This document shows, in pieces, positions 35,594 to 47,700 of a DNA stretch of 64,000 nt. Below the pieces are notes generated by a model. It made no database searches, was not told the origin of the DNA, and was given only the letters and a program-made list of their open reading frames with translations. The DNA comes from Eutreptiella sp. 'Long Island Sound 2002'. Its lineage: Eukaryota > Euglenozoa > Euglenophyceae > Eutreptiales > Eutreptiaceae. Location of the stretch: positions 16,081,420 through 16,145,419 of the forward strand of contig OZ038387.1 of the NCBI GenBank assembly GCA_964036045.1. Direction: 5' to 3'. Within the stretch, counting starts at the first letter, position 1. The number at the start of each line of letters is the position of its first letter. The translations under genes were made by a program, and so were the position numbers.

Positions 35594-35769
35594 GCCACGT
35601 GTCCTCTGTGGAGGGGCCTGGCGCGGCCTGGGACGCACCACAAGACCATACCAGACACAGCGCCCTCGGGCCCCCGTTGGGGTTGCAGAGGATGTCCACC
35701 TTCGTGGCAGCCCCGTGCCGGAGGAAATAGGCCAAAAGGCTGTCTTCTGTGCTGCTCGGAGGAATGTTC
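35594..35769 (-). CDS. Candidate RRM (RNA-recognition motif) exon
   Basis: After a textbook acceptor (CTTGTTTTTGCAG/G) at 35770 the minus strand reads NIPPSSTEDSLLAYFLRHGA, then TKVDILCNPNG and PRALCLVW. This fits the RRM order: end of RNP2 (N-(L/I)-P), helix 1 with TE...L..F..HG, strand 2, and a weak RNP1. RNP1 lacks its usual aromatic residues. The frame is open from 36434 to 35382, Pro-rich on both sides. RRM proteins bind single-stranded RNA; the specific role is unknown. It could be a false match to a short pattern. Confidence 0.42.
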
Positions 35770-36434
35770 CTGCAAAAACAAGCAATGCGGCCACTGACGG
35801 CCTGCAGCAGAGCCACAGGCAGCTGTGGGGGGGCGGGGGGGGGGGTCTGCACTGCGGATGCACCTCTATCTTTGGCCCCGGCGGTTTGCACGCCTTCACG
35901 GGGTGCTCGAAAGGTCGGGCGTGGACCTGCCATTCGGCTCCATCTGCGGAAGGGGGCGGGGGCGGGGGGGGGGGGGGGGGCTGTATGGAGGGGTAGCATC
36001 TCAGGGACGCGTCCGTCAAGCACCGATCTACACCGAGGTCCCTGCGAAATGAAGGGCGGAGTCTGACATGAGCTTTCGTGGGGAGACCGTGCGTTGAGCA
36101 CGCCCACTGTTGGGGCACCTTCGCAGCGCGGGAGCCCCCACTGAGGGAGAGACCAGGGAGAAAGGATGCGACCAACAGAGCCCGGGCTTGACTCGGATGC
36201 CCCACCGAGTACACTGAGGCGAGATGCAGTGGGGCAGGGGGGCGGTTCGGACAACCCCCCCTCCGCCCGCTCCGACTGTCGCCAATTGTGTGCCGATGCA
36301 CAATTCATTGAATTTGAAGGTGGGAGCAGAAGTGGAGGCGTTGGACATGTGCCAGTGGCTGTCCAGCCCGGGAGCTGTGTGGTCCGGATACACTGCCGCC
36401 GTATGATGGGATGCTGTACTGCCATTACTGCCAC

Positions 36435-37600
36435 TGTGCCACCCTACCCTGGTGAACCATGGGAAGCCGTATTCTGCCTGCGTCCGGGGGAATCTCGGAG
36501 CACGACACCGTGGCACCGGCGGGGGCACCACGGGTCAGCAATATTACAGGCTCTCAGATTGGGTGGGACGAAGAGGGTGCGTGGAATTCTGCGCCCTTTG
36601 GTCTTCAGGACATTGAAAGCACAACACACCCCACAAATAACGTCCGAAGCAAAGGGCTGGTATATCGCAGCGCTACGCCAAACACAGCAATGCCAGACGT
36701 GCGGCCAAGGGGTAAGCTGCGCAACAGAGAAAAGGATGTGCATGGGCATCCCGATGCATGCGCATATGCAAGACGCACACAAACACACTTGGGGGACTCA
36801 AACTAAAGCATATGATTTGGGGCGCGAATCACATTCAAGGACTACCAGCGCTCTTGCGTACCGTACCGTACCATACCATACCATCGCCAGGGTGTGTCGT
36901 TCATGAGTCGGTAGCCTTGTTCACAGCCGGCATCGGCGTACCACCTCCCCAGCTGACATATCAAATACCAGAAGGCATCGCCATGCATCATGCCCTCTTC
37001 AGAATGTCGTCCAACATGTCGCTGTCCGAATCACGTGACAAATCATCAGAGCTGGAGCATCAGAGCCAGAGCCCCTTCTTCAGATTCACCAGGGCTGAGG
37101 AGGGCAAAGAGTAGGCTGTCGATGAGCTCGACCACCCCTTTTTAATTTTAGTCTGAAGTGTGTTTTAAGCATGTCATCCAATTTCCGAGGACCCCAACCC
37201 TGATCCGCCCCTCGTCATGCACCTTTTGTGAGGAACAAGACAGTCGGTTGGCAGGGTTTGGGCTGCAACCCATGTCGAAGGTCGAGTTGTCGAACGGGTC
37301 CCTTTCCGTTGCTAGTCCTTTCTAGACTGACCATCTCGGGTCCCCAAAGCAAGGAGAAATTAAACAAGGCTACATAACCCCTACTGTCTCGGCGTACAAA
37401 GAGCACGGAGGAATAAGAAATGGCTACATAACCCCTGCCGTCTCCGGGGCCAAGGGGGCAGGGGGAAGAACAAAAACTGGCTATACCCCTACCATCTTGG
37501 AGTCCCTAGAGGTAGGTAGGTAGGTAGGTATCTTCGGGAGCTCGGGATGCCTCCTTTGACATTGCAGGAAGAAGGTCTTACCAAGGGGACGTCCTGTCCC
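36435..37600. other. Non-coding stretch with short repeats
   Basis: (CCGTA/CCATA)n at 36856-36885. Three loose units of about 60 bp around GGCTACATAACCCCT at 37365-37495. (AGGT)n at 37509-37530. No gene recognised. Confidence 0.5.
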
Positions 37601-38094
37601 TCCCACTGCCCTATGTCAGGTGCCTCTTGAGCCGCTCCCGCATGTGCTTGGGAAGGCATTGTCGCGGCCACCCGGTCCATGTGTCCCAGGTGGGAGGGTG
37701 TCCCCACATGTGTCCATGGGTAGGGCCACATGCCCCCTCCTTTGGGCGGCAGCTCTGGGGGGCTGCCCAGCCGTGTGGAGTATCTCTCACCACAAGGGGT
37801 ATTGCTCCCGCTTGTCTACGGTACGACCGCCTCACCCTTGTGGCTTGAGTTGCGGGGCCACTCTGCTTGGCAGGTGTCCCCCTCCTGGACTGTGTACCGG
37901 CTCGCCTGTCACCGTTTGCTTCCATGGCTCCGGGTGACGTTTGCCATGGTCCCCGAGCAGCCTGGCCGGGCTCGGACCAGTGGCCTTGGAGTACCGCTCC
38001 TGCCACTGGCCCGGTGGGTCGGCTGGGTGGCCCCAGTGCGTCCGACCCATGGGGTATTGGTTCTTTCCTGTCCCTCGGCCGCCCTACGTGTGTG

Positions 38095-38290
38095 CAGTGT
38101 CCTGGGCCGCTGGGCTCCTGTTCACCGGTGTGCCCGCGCGGTTTGCTGTGGTGCGTACGCGGTGTCCTGGGCCAGCTGGCTCCTGTTCACCGGTGTGCTC
38201 GCTCGGTGTGTTGTGTTGCATGTGCGGTGTCCTGGGCCACTGGGCTCCTGTTCACCGGTGTGCGTGCTGTGTGCGGTGCGCGTGTGCCAT
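38095..38290 (+). repeat. ~66-bp tandem repeat, three units
   Basis: Each unit carries GTGTCCTGGGCC, TGGCTCCTGTTCACCGGTG and a GTGCGGT tail (starts near 38098, 38163, 38229). Long plus-strand frames through it (up to 245 codons) come from the repeat. Confidence 0.8.
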
Positions 38291-38317
38291 GGGTGGTTGT
38301 GTCCCTCTTCCCCCCCC

Positions 38318-38405
38318 CCTAATTTTCTTTTTTTTTCTTGGTTTTTTTTTTTTTTTTTGTTGGGGAAAAAAAAAAAAAAAAAACAAAGAAAAAACAAAAA
38401 ACAGA
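38318..38405. repeat. Poly-T/poly-A palindrome
   Basis: A T run interrupted by CTTGG, then about 18 T, a short GTTGGGG centre, about 19 A, and A-rich tail. The two halves can fold into a long A-T hairpin. It could be two retrotransposed poly-A tails meeting tail to tail. Confidence 0.8.
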
Positions 38406-38841
38406 AAAACAGGGGCGCGCGTACACTGCAGGCACAGGCACGGGCAGCTGGTGCGGCGGTGCAATAGCGTTGTGTCCTCTGGCGTGTGTCGTCGGTGCTG
38501 TGGCGGCGGTCGCGCCCCAGGGGTGCGGCTCGCGCGTCCTGATGTACGCGGGCTTGGGTCAAGGTGGGTTTGGTGAGGTGTCTCTTTGCTTCTGGAGCTG
38601 GCTGGTTAGGCGGCTTTGTGGGCTGTGGGTGTGGGCTGTGGTTACGTTGTTCCCTCGGCGGGCTTGGTTAGGAGTCAAGGGTTAGCGGTTTCGGGGTGTG
38701 GCTCGGGTTTGATTTGTGCTTGGGTTCTGGCTCGGTTAGGCGGTTGCGCGGGGCCGGGCATGTGGGTAGCGGCGTCCACGGGGTCGTGCGCCCGAGGCGG
38801 GTGCGGGGTGGTGCGTGCGGGCCGGCCGGTGGCCGGTGGCC

Positions 38842-39403
38842 TCACTGGGAGTCCCACACGGAGGGGTCGACGGGCGTGCCGGGGGCGTACGCAGCGTGCA
38901 GGTTGGGCAGCAGCGGGCGCACGTGCAGGGGGTCGGCGTGCCCGATGAGGACCTCACTGAGGACCGAGGGGTTGGCGGCAAGCAGTATGCGATGCCCGGG
39001 AGGGGTGGCGGCGAGGAGCGGGAGGAAGTCCGCGGCCCGCGACGTGGGGGCAAACACGACGTGGGCCGGGTGCGGCCCCGGGAGCGGTGCCGGGGGGAGC
39101 GGGGCCACAGGACGGCGGTCTACTGTGAGGTGCCAAGTGGCGCGATGGTGGAGGAGCCGGACTAGGGCGATGCTGTGGCGCAGTGTGTGGGGTTGGGTGC
39201 TGGGCGGCGTGGGGACGTGCGGCGGGAGGGGGGGGGGGCGGGGCGGTGGCGTGGGAGGGGGCGCGGCGGTGGAGTGACGCCAGCGACGTGTGTGTCGTGC
39301 TGAGGGTGGAGAGGAGCCCACGGTAGCGGGCCTGGGTTCGGCGCCTTTGGGCGTAGTGGTGCTCGTTGTCGTGTGCGTTGGCTTCCTTCGGCGTCCGGTT
39401 CAT
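38842..39403 (-). CDS. Unrecognised GC-island gene 2 (about 185 codons, frame break at a G run)
   Basis: Starts at ATG 39403 (MNRTPKEANAHDNEHHYAQR, then YRGLLSTLSTTHTSLASLHR), passes a Pro-rich linker encoded by an 11-base homopolymer at 39228-39238 where the frame shifts by one, and continues as SIALVRLLHHRATWHLTVDR, HVVFAPTSRAADFLPLLAAT and GHRILLAANPSVLSEVLIGH to TGA at 38842. The smooth, protein-like composition on both sides of the run suggests one gene with a homopolymer error or a recent slip. It lies about 63 bp after the stop of the larger gene upstream on the same strand. No family recognised and no transmembrane or signal segment seen. Confidence 0.5.
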
Positions 39404-39466
39404 TTGGTGACTTCTGGGCGGGGCCTGGCGTGGCGCCCCGTGGTGGTGGTTTGCTGGGTTACGGGG

Positions 39467-42240
39467 TTAGATGGCGGCGCCGCTGGCCGGGGGGTCAGGC
39501 GTGTCGTGTTGTGTGGCGCGCAGGGGTCCTGGGGTGCTGTGGGTGTCGCCGGTGTCGGTGCGCCGACGCTTGTGGGGTGGTGAGGGGGTGTGTGCGTGCG
39601 GGGCTGGGCTTTGGGTGATGTCCCACAGGCGGATGCCGTCTCGCTGCGTTTCCTGGAGGGTCTCCCGCAGGCGCCTGAGGACATACGGGTGGTCCTGTGG
39701 CGCGGGGAGGTTGCGGGGGTGGACTCCCAGGGGGCGGAGCGCATGGGCCAGCATGGCTTCCCATGCGGCCTGCGGCATCCACCCCCCCGCCGGCCGGAGG
39801 CGGCAGTTCTCCACCGACCCCTTGCGGGGCCGATGGACCAGGCCCTCGAGGGAGGGCTCTACCCGGGCCCACTTCCGCAGCTCCCAGAGCTGCGTGTGGG
39901 TCCAGCGCTGCCACCACTGTTCCTGGGCGGGCGTGCGGTCTTGGGCGGAGGAGTGGGCGTGGGTGGGTGTGACGGGGTCGTGGGGACCGGCGGCGGTGGC
40001 GGGCCTGGGGGATTCCTCGTAGGCCTGTTCCGTGGGGGTGCGCGGGAAGTGGGGGTGCACGCGGATGTGGACCCGCGGGTGTGCGCGTACGGTCTCCGCC
40101 TCGGGGTTGGGCGGGGATTCGCGGCGGCGGCGGTAGTGGGGCATGCGTTGCATGTGGGCTGTCATCGAGGGCTGGTAGGGGGGGGGGGACGCTGCTGGTG
40201 GACCCTGGCGTCGTTCTGGCTTGGTCGGGAGCGGTCCGTGGGCCTGGGGTGCGGGCTTTGAGAGGTGGCGGGACGAGGTGCGTCGCGCTTCGGCCGCGGC
40301 GCACTCCGCCATGAAGGTGGTGGCGGTGGCGTCGGTGACGGTGGGGGGGCGCCGCGCTGGGCGCTGCTGCCTTCGGGCGTAGGACGGCTGGGGCCGGATG
40401 TCGTAGAGGACGTCCTCGGGGGGCCGGGCTCGCGCTGCTATCGTGGCGCCGGGTTTGGGCTTGGGTTTGGGCTTGGCTGCGGGTTGCGGTCGTGGCGTGC
40501 TGTCGGGTTTGGGTGGCCGTTTGGCGGCGGTCTTGGGCTTCGGCTGGGTCGTGGGTGTGGGCTTCGTCGGGGCGTGGGCCTTGGCGGCGGCGGGGCTGCG
40601 CGCGGTGGGGGCGGGTTTGGAGGCCCGTTTGGGAGGTGTCCCCCGCGGCCTGGGGGGTGGAGTGCTGGATGAGGACGTGGTGGTGGTGGTGGATGAGGTG
40701 GTCGTGGTGGTGGAGGTTGTGGAGTCGGAGGCGGAGGAGAGGGCTGTGGGAGACGGCGGAGGGGCATGGGCTTCGGGGGCGGGCGTATGATGCTGGGTCC
40801 TGTAAGCAGCGAGAACGAGGGTGCAGGTTCGGGCACCGGGCGTGTGCGCGCGTTTTCCCTGGTGATCCGTGCGTGCTGGTGCTGGCGTGGCGGCGTTGTC
40901 TCGGCTGCGCGGGCACGTGGGTTACCCGGGGGGTGGCCATATCTGCTCCACGACGTGCCGGTGTGTTTGCTGGAGGTAGTCGAGGGTCTGGAAGAAGCAT
41001 CGCTGGATGCCGGGCATGTCCTCCTCTGTGAGGTGGGGGTAGTTTTGGGTGGGGGTGTGTGGGCCCGGCCACAGCAGCGTCATGAGGCGGGCTGCCACCA
41101 TGTACGGGCATAGTTGTAGGGTGGTGGGGCGTGGGGGGGTGGGTCCCCTGCGGTTTGGGGGGGCTTCCCTTTGCTGGGGGCGTAGCCTGACCACCCACAC
41201 CCATCGGTCCGTGGGGATCCCCCAGGTCCGTTGGGTCCACTTGGCGAGGCAATACATCGCCCTACCAAGGCCCTGGTAGCCGCTGCGGATGGAGAGCAGC
41301 GTGTCCAGGGATTTGGGTTCCCAGGTGCCACAGACGTGGGGGTCGTCCGGGTCGTCCCCCCTGGCGTACGTGTCGGGGCCTGGGTTGTGCGGGGGGGGGG
41401 TGTAGTCGGCGGGGAGGAGGGAGTCGGTGCCGTGTACCACCCAGTGGTCTGTGGGTGCGTGGTAGCTGGTGGTGGAGAGGGTGTAGTGCAGATTGTACAT
41501 GAGGGTCATGTACGTGGAGGGGGCTGGCTGCTGCTCGTCGGGGGTGGGGATGTCCCCCGGGACGTGGTGCCGGAAGTTGCTCAGGGAGGCCATCCGGGCT
41601 ACCCATGTTTCCCGCTCCCACTCTTTGGTGCTGTCGGGGGTGGCGTCGGGTGGGGGGTGGGCCATGTCGGGCTCGTGGTAGCGGGTGCGGCCCTTGGTGT
41701 CCACCCGCCCCGGCACAAGGTGTCCGACCAGGTGTCGCCCCCAGTCGATGGGGGGCACCCAGATCCGGCTCCCCGTGGGGGGCGGGCTCTCGCCGTCTGG
41801 GGTGGCGCGTGGGGGGCGCTCGTGTCGGGCGACGTGGAGGAAGGCGTCGAAGAGGAAGTCTCTGACGCCTTCCCCCAGGGTGGCCGCCTGGACCAAGGTG
41901 GCCGCCCGGATGGGGGTGCTGGTGCCGGAGGTGCCGAGGTACAGCAGGACGACCTGTTCCCCGAGTCCCCGGAGGTGCTGCCGTACCGCTGCGGGGTTGT
42001 GTAGGGCGTAGGGTTCGGCCGGTGCGGCGGCTGGTGGTGCGGGGTGTGATGGGGGGGGGGGTGTGGGTTGGGGGGGTTGGTCGTCGTTGTCGCGCGTGGG
42101 GTCCGGTGATGGGGTCTCTTGTGGCGGTCGCGGGAGGGGGGATTCGCGGTGGCGTGTGTCGGCGGGGGTATCGACGTCAATTGGCTGGTGCTGGCTGCCG
42201 CGTGTTGTGTCCGTGGCCTGGTCTCGGGGGGGGGGCGGGG
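39467..42240 (-). CDS. Unrecognised GC-island gene 1, two exons
   Basis: Exon 2 is 40799-39467: 444 codons after a split Gly codon, TAA at the end. Exon 1 ends at 40926 and is open back to at least about 42020, probably 42240 if one base is gained or lost in a G run near 42050. The 126-bp intron has GG/GTAACC and CTCGCTGCTTACAG/G and the phases match exactly. Exon 1 has EQVVLLYLGTSGTSTPIRAA, VRDFLFDAFLHVARHERPP, IWVPPIDWGRHLVGHLVPG and a Trp-rich part (LAKWTQRTWGIPTDRWVWVV). Exon 2 opens with a Ser/Thr-rich tract, then a Lys/Ala/Pro tail-like segment (KAHAPTKPTPTTQPKPKTAA), a middle WWQRWTHTQLWELRKWARVE, and a final basic cluster HKRRR that may be a nuclear signal. A linker with nucleic-acid-binding character joins two globular parts. 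I do not recognise the family. Confidence 0.6.
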
Positions 42241-42334
42241 GGGGGTGGTGTGGGGGTGGCGATGTTGGTGGTGGGGGGGGCGGGGGTGGGTGTTGTGCTG
42301 GCTGGGGTCCCTAGAGCGGGGAGGAATGGATAGA

Positions 42335-43475
42335 CTACTCCCGAAGAACACCATCCATTATGTTGAAGAATTTGTGTCATCTTGCAAGTATGTCCCGGTA
42401 GCGGAGAGCTGTTTGCAACACGCCCATGCATGACCCTTGCCTAGGCGTAAAGCATGGCGATTGGTCACCACCACGGGGTTGCTACGACTAGGTGCGTCAT
42501 GTTGCATGATGTTGCACCAGTTCACATAATGGTCTGCCCCTCTCTTTGTGTACAAAAGCAATTTTTGATACAACATGCATTGGTCCGTATAATGTATGAC
42601 TTCTGGAAAAACACCATCCAACATGTTGGAGAAAGTGTGTCATCTTGCAATTATGTCGCCGTAGCATGTAGTTGATTGCAAAGAGGCATGCCTACCCTTG
42701 CCCAAGCAGGCATGGCGATTGGCCACCGGGTGTGTCATGTTGCATGATGTTGCACCAGTTGCCACAATGGTCCACCCCTGATTGTGTGTGCAAAAGCAAT
42801 TTTTGATAGCAATGTGTGTTGGTCTGTAAAATTTATGACTCCTAGAAAAACACCCTGATTTTTTGTGAAAAAAAAACTTGTGATATCAACATGGATTGGT
42901 CGGTAAAATGTGTGACTCCTGGAAAAACACCATCCATAATGTTGGAGAAAGTATGCCATCTTGCAAGTATGTCCTGGCAACGGATAGTTGATTGTGAAGA
43001 GGCATGCCTGTGCATGACCGTTTCCCGAGCGTAAGGCATGGCAACTGGCTTCCCCAATGGGGTTGCTATGCCTGGGTGTCATCTTGCATGATGATGCATC
43101 AATTCCCACAATCATCGAGCCCTGATTTTGTGTACAAAAGCAATTTTTGATATCAACATGCATTGGTCCGTAAAATGTCCGACTCCTAGAAAAACACCAC
43201 CCAACATGTTGGAGAAAATGTGTCATCTTGCAAGCATGTCCTGGTAGTGGGTAGCTGCTGGCAAAGAGGCATGCACATGCATGACCCTTCCCCGGACATA
43301 AGGCATGGCGAGTGGCCACCCCATGGGATTGCGTTGCTACGTCTGGGTGTGTGTCATGTTGCACGAGGTTGCACCGGTTGCCACAATGGTCCATGCCCGA
43401 TTTTTTGTGCAAAAGCAATCTTTGATATCAATGTGTATTGGGCCGTAAAATGTCTGACTCCTGGAAAAACACCGT
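42335..43475 (+). repeat. ~265-bp satellite array, four units plus a truncated one
   Basis: The landmark AAAACACCATCCA(A/T)xATGTTG recurs near 42345, 42607, 42845 (truncated), 42924, 43190 and 43465, giving spacings of about 262, 238, 79, 266 and 275 bp. Shared words include GTGTCATCTTGCAAGTATGT, CATGCATGACC, GCATGGCGATTGG, CATGTTGCATGATGTTGCAC, AAAAGCAATTTTTGATA and GGTCCGTAAAATGT. A 227-codon minus-strand frame through it is repeat-derived. Confidence 0.92.
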
Positions 43476-44153
43476 CAATGCCCTTCAACCTCACGCACGG
43501 AGCATTTCTAAAGGGATTGTGTGGTTCCACACTAGGGCATAATATCCGATTTCTCAGGAATTCCCCCCCGCTGGGGCAGATGCTGTTCACGGACTGGTGC
43601 AACGAGGCCTTCGGCAGCATTGATGTCGCTATGTGGCAGTGCAGGACATCCTGTAGCCGAATACTGAGCGAAGACATGCCTTCAAATGGGGCGAGGGTTG
43701 TATGAGACACAACGTTCCCCTTGTTTTGGGTTCACACCTTTGCTTGACCTCATAGGGATCATTGCCCTGTCGTGCAAGGACATAGATCTCATCCACTGGA
43801 AACTGAAGGGGCTGCCACCGCTTGGACAGATGCACGATGAAACTTTTCACGTCCTAGAAACATGGCATGATTCCACCTTGGAGGGCACACTGTGCGGTCC
43901 AATCTCGTGGAGTCGGGGGGGTTGGGGCTGGCAGAAAGGAGCCACACCTGACGCGAGTGTTCAATGCTGCTGATGAGAGCAGGTACCATCATCAACAGGA
44001 GTACCTTTGGGAGTATTTCGATCAATGGGTGGCTACTCAGCGGCAGTAGAAGGACAAGGATGACGCTTGTCGTCTAGATCGGCCGATGGCCGAGGGGGAC
44101 GGGGAGGCTGGGTTTCGAACCGCAAACCATGTGTCTGGCGAACGAGTCTCCCG
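43476..44153. other. Unique flank left of copy A'
   Basis: No gene recognised. If A begins left of the window, part of this may also be duplicated; that cannot be seen here. Confidence 0.5.
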
Positions 44154-44761
44154 TGTGTGTTTTGCGTGGCAGCACTGTCAGCTACACGGGGGAAACAGGC
44201 ATCCAGAGCGGACCACAGCATCGAAGTACACCGGCAGGCTGTTGTGGGTCTCGGCGACGATTGGACGATCCATACAAAGAGCCATAGGGGAGCATGGCAG
44301 GTGCCAGGCAGAAGCACCGTGGAGACCAAACCACATCCGGGAAAGGGGCTTAGGGCAAGCGTTTCAGTAATCATACAATGCGAACACAGACGCGGCACTG
44401 AGCGAGCCATGCAGGCGCAATTACTGCCGTGGGCCCAATGCACTAAGGCCAATGCATACGGCAACAAGCAGTACAACTGACGTGGCACTGAGTCAAGCGG
44501 GTTTAGGGGGTAAGCAGGAGTGCAGAGACATGATCCACAGCGCCTTCTCCACAGCGATGCAAGATACTGCATAGCCCCAAAACCACGCCCTTTTGGCCGT
44601 CTTGGATACGGAGTCGCTGTCCAGGACGACTTCGCAGAACACATCATGATTCATGCAGAGCCTGGGCTGTGGGACAGCAACAACAGTTCCACACCCCCTA
44701 CAATACACGGGGCTGGGGAGCGAGGCAGGTACAATCTGAATGCAATCCTCCGGCAAACCAC

Positions 44762-47700
44762 CTTGAAACTAGTAAATTTGGCCACAGACAGATGTGGCGT
44801 GAACTTGCCCTCTCCGATTTTCATGACGTCGTCGCACTGCGGGAACTGTTGCATGAGATAATCCATCAGATCGTGGAACACAGCGGGAGGCTCTGAGCAG
44901 AGAAAATTGATGTCTCGCAGGGCGTACTACCTGATTGAAAAAATTCTTACGCGGAAGAAGACGGAATACAAGGAGAGCTGCCGGACTGCACATGCCCCAA
45001 TACAAACAAAGCATCAATCAACTGTCCCAATCAACCCACCACCGGCGTCACTACGTCCCTTGAAAATGCGGGCTGCCAACTGCCGTCGAAATCTAAAGCC
45101 AACCAGGGGCCGCCATGCAATAGGTTTGTATTGGGACAAAGAGTGCCCTGCAACTCGTCCACCAGTAAATGCCCTGTTTCGAAGGCTCTGCTTGAATTGG
45201 TGCTCTTTCTAACCGCTCCCCTCAGTAAGCGCAACCTCCTTCTAACCGTGTTTCACCTCGTCCATCCTTTCCCGCGAAAAATACGGCAACAAGGTGCCCA
45301 CCAGCCTTTATGAAAAACCCGCCAATATTGATATAATTATCCTAAGCCGACTATGCCACGGTCGTGCTGCCGAAGACCCTTCCCATTTCCGCTTTGATGG
45401 GCAGCGTTGCTAGCCAAAGTGGTGGGATAATCTGGGGATTGCCCTTTCACGCCCTCAGTTCCCCCGCTCAAACCCCCTTTGAGGAGCTGCAGGCCAGACG
45501 TATTCACATCCTCTGTCCATCCATCGCTCATTTGTCGTGCGACACATCCAATGGGAAAGTGCTTGCCAGTGCGGATGGGAGGCATGCAATCGCAGACACA
45601 GGTGCTGACAACAACGTTTGCGTATTGTTTTGGTTTGTCACAAAAGGACTGCTGCTATACCTTAACAAATTGTCAGGCTGACGTCGGGCGCCACTGGCTG
45701 ACTGCGGACCCCAACCGCCCAACCAACAACAGCTGGCCGGGCGATTATTGATCGATGACAAAGCAAAAGACGGCCCAACACAAGGACAAGCACTTGTGCA
45801 AACAACACCGCCTGTTCTTATGCGGTCCAAGGAAACGATCAGACCATCTCCTGGCAGCGACCAACTGGTCCCCCTGTGGGTCCTGCCGTGGGGGACAAAC
45901 ATGCAACGCACTGAGGAACCAACCGTCACAGCATTCTGCGCTGAAAGCTGCGCTTGATCTGCTGAGGGTAAGGGTTCTGAGTGTCTTGCTATGTGCCGTG
46001 CGGACCTTGAAAAATTGGGCTGGATCGGGGCGAAAGGGTGAGCGAACCCTCCTTTAAAATCAGGCGAGGTACATTGGTCCCCATACTCCTGCCCTCGCGA
46101 ATGACTGTTTGCAAGTATAATTCACAGGGTCCTCCGCACACGCATGGAACACACACGCAACACGCCAATAATGCAGCAGATGGGGCTGATCAACACGATG
46201 GCCATAGAGTACCAATGAGAAGTCAGTCATGTGCAATCTGCCCAAAATCATGTGCAATTTAACCCAAACCCTGGTTTCTCGACGCATCGCTACATTGTAT
46301 GCTGCAATTTATACCGAACGAAAGTTAGATACCAAATCCAGTTGGCCCGCACGCCTGCTGTACCTTGAACAAGCCACATCTTGTCCATGAATTGGCGATC
46401 GTCGCTACTCACATCTTGGGCGGCGGGAGGGGGGGGGGGGGGGCGACGGTTGAGAGTGGGAGTCAATTTTAGGCACGACATGCGCTCGGGGAGACCAGTC
46501 TCTGGCTCAAAGTAGACCGTAAAATGGACTTCACTGTGCCAAAAATATGCAAGTTTCTGCAGCGTCACCAGGAACGGCTTGACGGGGGGCGGTTTGGCCT
46601 GCATCAAAGCCATTGCCTTCTCCAGGTACGCCTGCATAAGAAAATATCGCGTGCCAACAATTCATCACCCGGTTTGTTGGGGCTCAAGCACGGGCTCAAG
46701 CAAACACATGCACATGCACAGGCAGACACACCCACAACCACGAGCATAAACATAACGCACACCGACAATCATAACGAACACCTACACGAACACCCACACC
46801 AACATGCAAATCCCCTGCGCACACAGATTACAAGCCAGTGCGCCAATCATGAAGAAAGCAGAAAATGACAACATCCGTAGCCCTGGCCTGTGGCAGTCTG
46901 TGGCTGTGTGGCCATGCGTAGCTGTGTGCACATCCGCACCGCGGACGCTCATCCTGCGCATCCCCTTTGCACACCTTGTGGATATACAGCCCGCGCACCC
47001 CATGTGCATACACACCGCACAGCCTGCATCCCACGTGCATACGCACCGGCTGTGTACACCCTGTGCACACCACACATCCACATACAGCCACAAAACTACA
47101 CAGCCACGCACAACCACACCCAGCCACAGGCCACACACAGTCAGCAACAGCCACAAACTTGTGCACACAGATTTAGGAATGAAGCTGAAGATCAGGTTCT
47201 TTGCCGACAACCCTAAATGAAACATTAGGGCAAGTACCATATCGCCTGGGCCACTGCCCACTGCGGGAACTCTCTGGATCACGACTGGGACCATATCCGC
47301 TTGACCGGATACGGCAACAAAGGCAATGCCTGATCGTCCCCACACGACATCTCTTGGCTTTGCGGGACCCCGACCCTCCAGTCGAAGCCTTGCAAATCCC
47401 AACAGCACAAACAGATGGCCGGGGCAATGCCATTGCGTCCTCACCTCGGGATCAGAGCGCCTCCGCAGGCACGTACAAGAAGCGCGCAGCCCTCCCGGCG
47501 TGCTCACAAGTTTGGCACGGACACCCCTCGGTCAGTACCCAGGTCCCGCATGTCTGGGAGTTGCGGGATTGAAATGGCGCGAAGAATTCGACTGTGGCAC
47601 CGCAGTACTGTTGTGCAGTTGCCTCGGGAATGTCGTATCGGGACTGAGCCATGCCGTCCCAGAAGTGCCATTATTTGGGTTGAATCTTTGCAGCTTCGTA

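Larger units (their letters stand above)
37601..38841. other. GC-rich flank of the island
   Basis: Apart from the 66-bp repeat and the T/A palindrome it has a minus-strand frame of 131 codons (38006-37611) with no recognisable motif. No gene assigned. Confidence 0.35.

Noticed and set aside
37730-38576. Plus-strand frames of 211-245 codons
   Set aside because: Built from the 66-bp tandem repeat and the T/A palindrome.
39495-41252. 585-codon minus-strand open frame
   Set aside because: It overlaps the island gene in another frame. It is a Pro/Arg/His-rich shadow produced by GC-rich codons, whereas the frame with a phase-matched intron has natural composition.
38696-41865. Many plus-strand Gly/Val/Trp-rich frames across the GC island
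   Set aside because: They are antisense to the island genes and reflect rarity of stop codons on the G-rich strand.
42735-43418. 227-codon minus frame as a gene
   Set aside because: Translation of the satellite units; internal repeats follow the 265-bp period.
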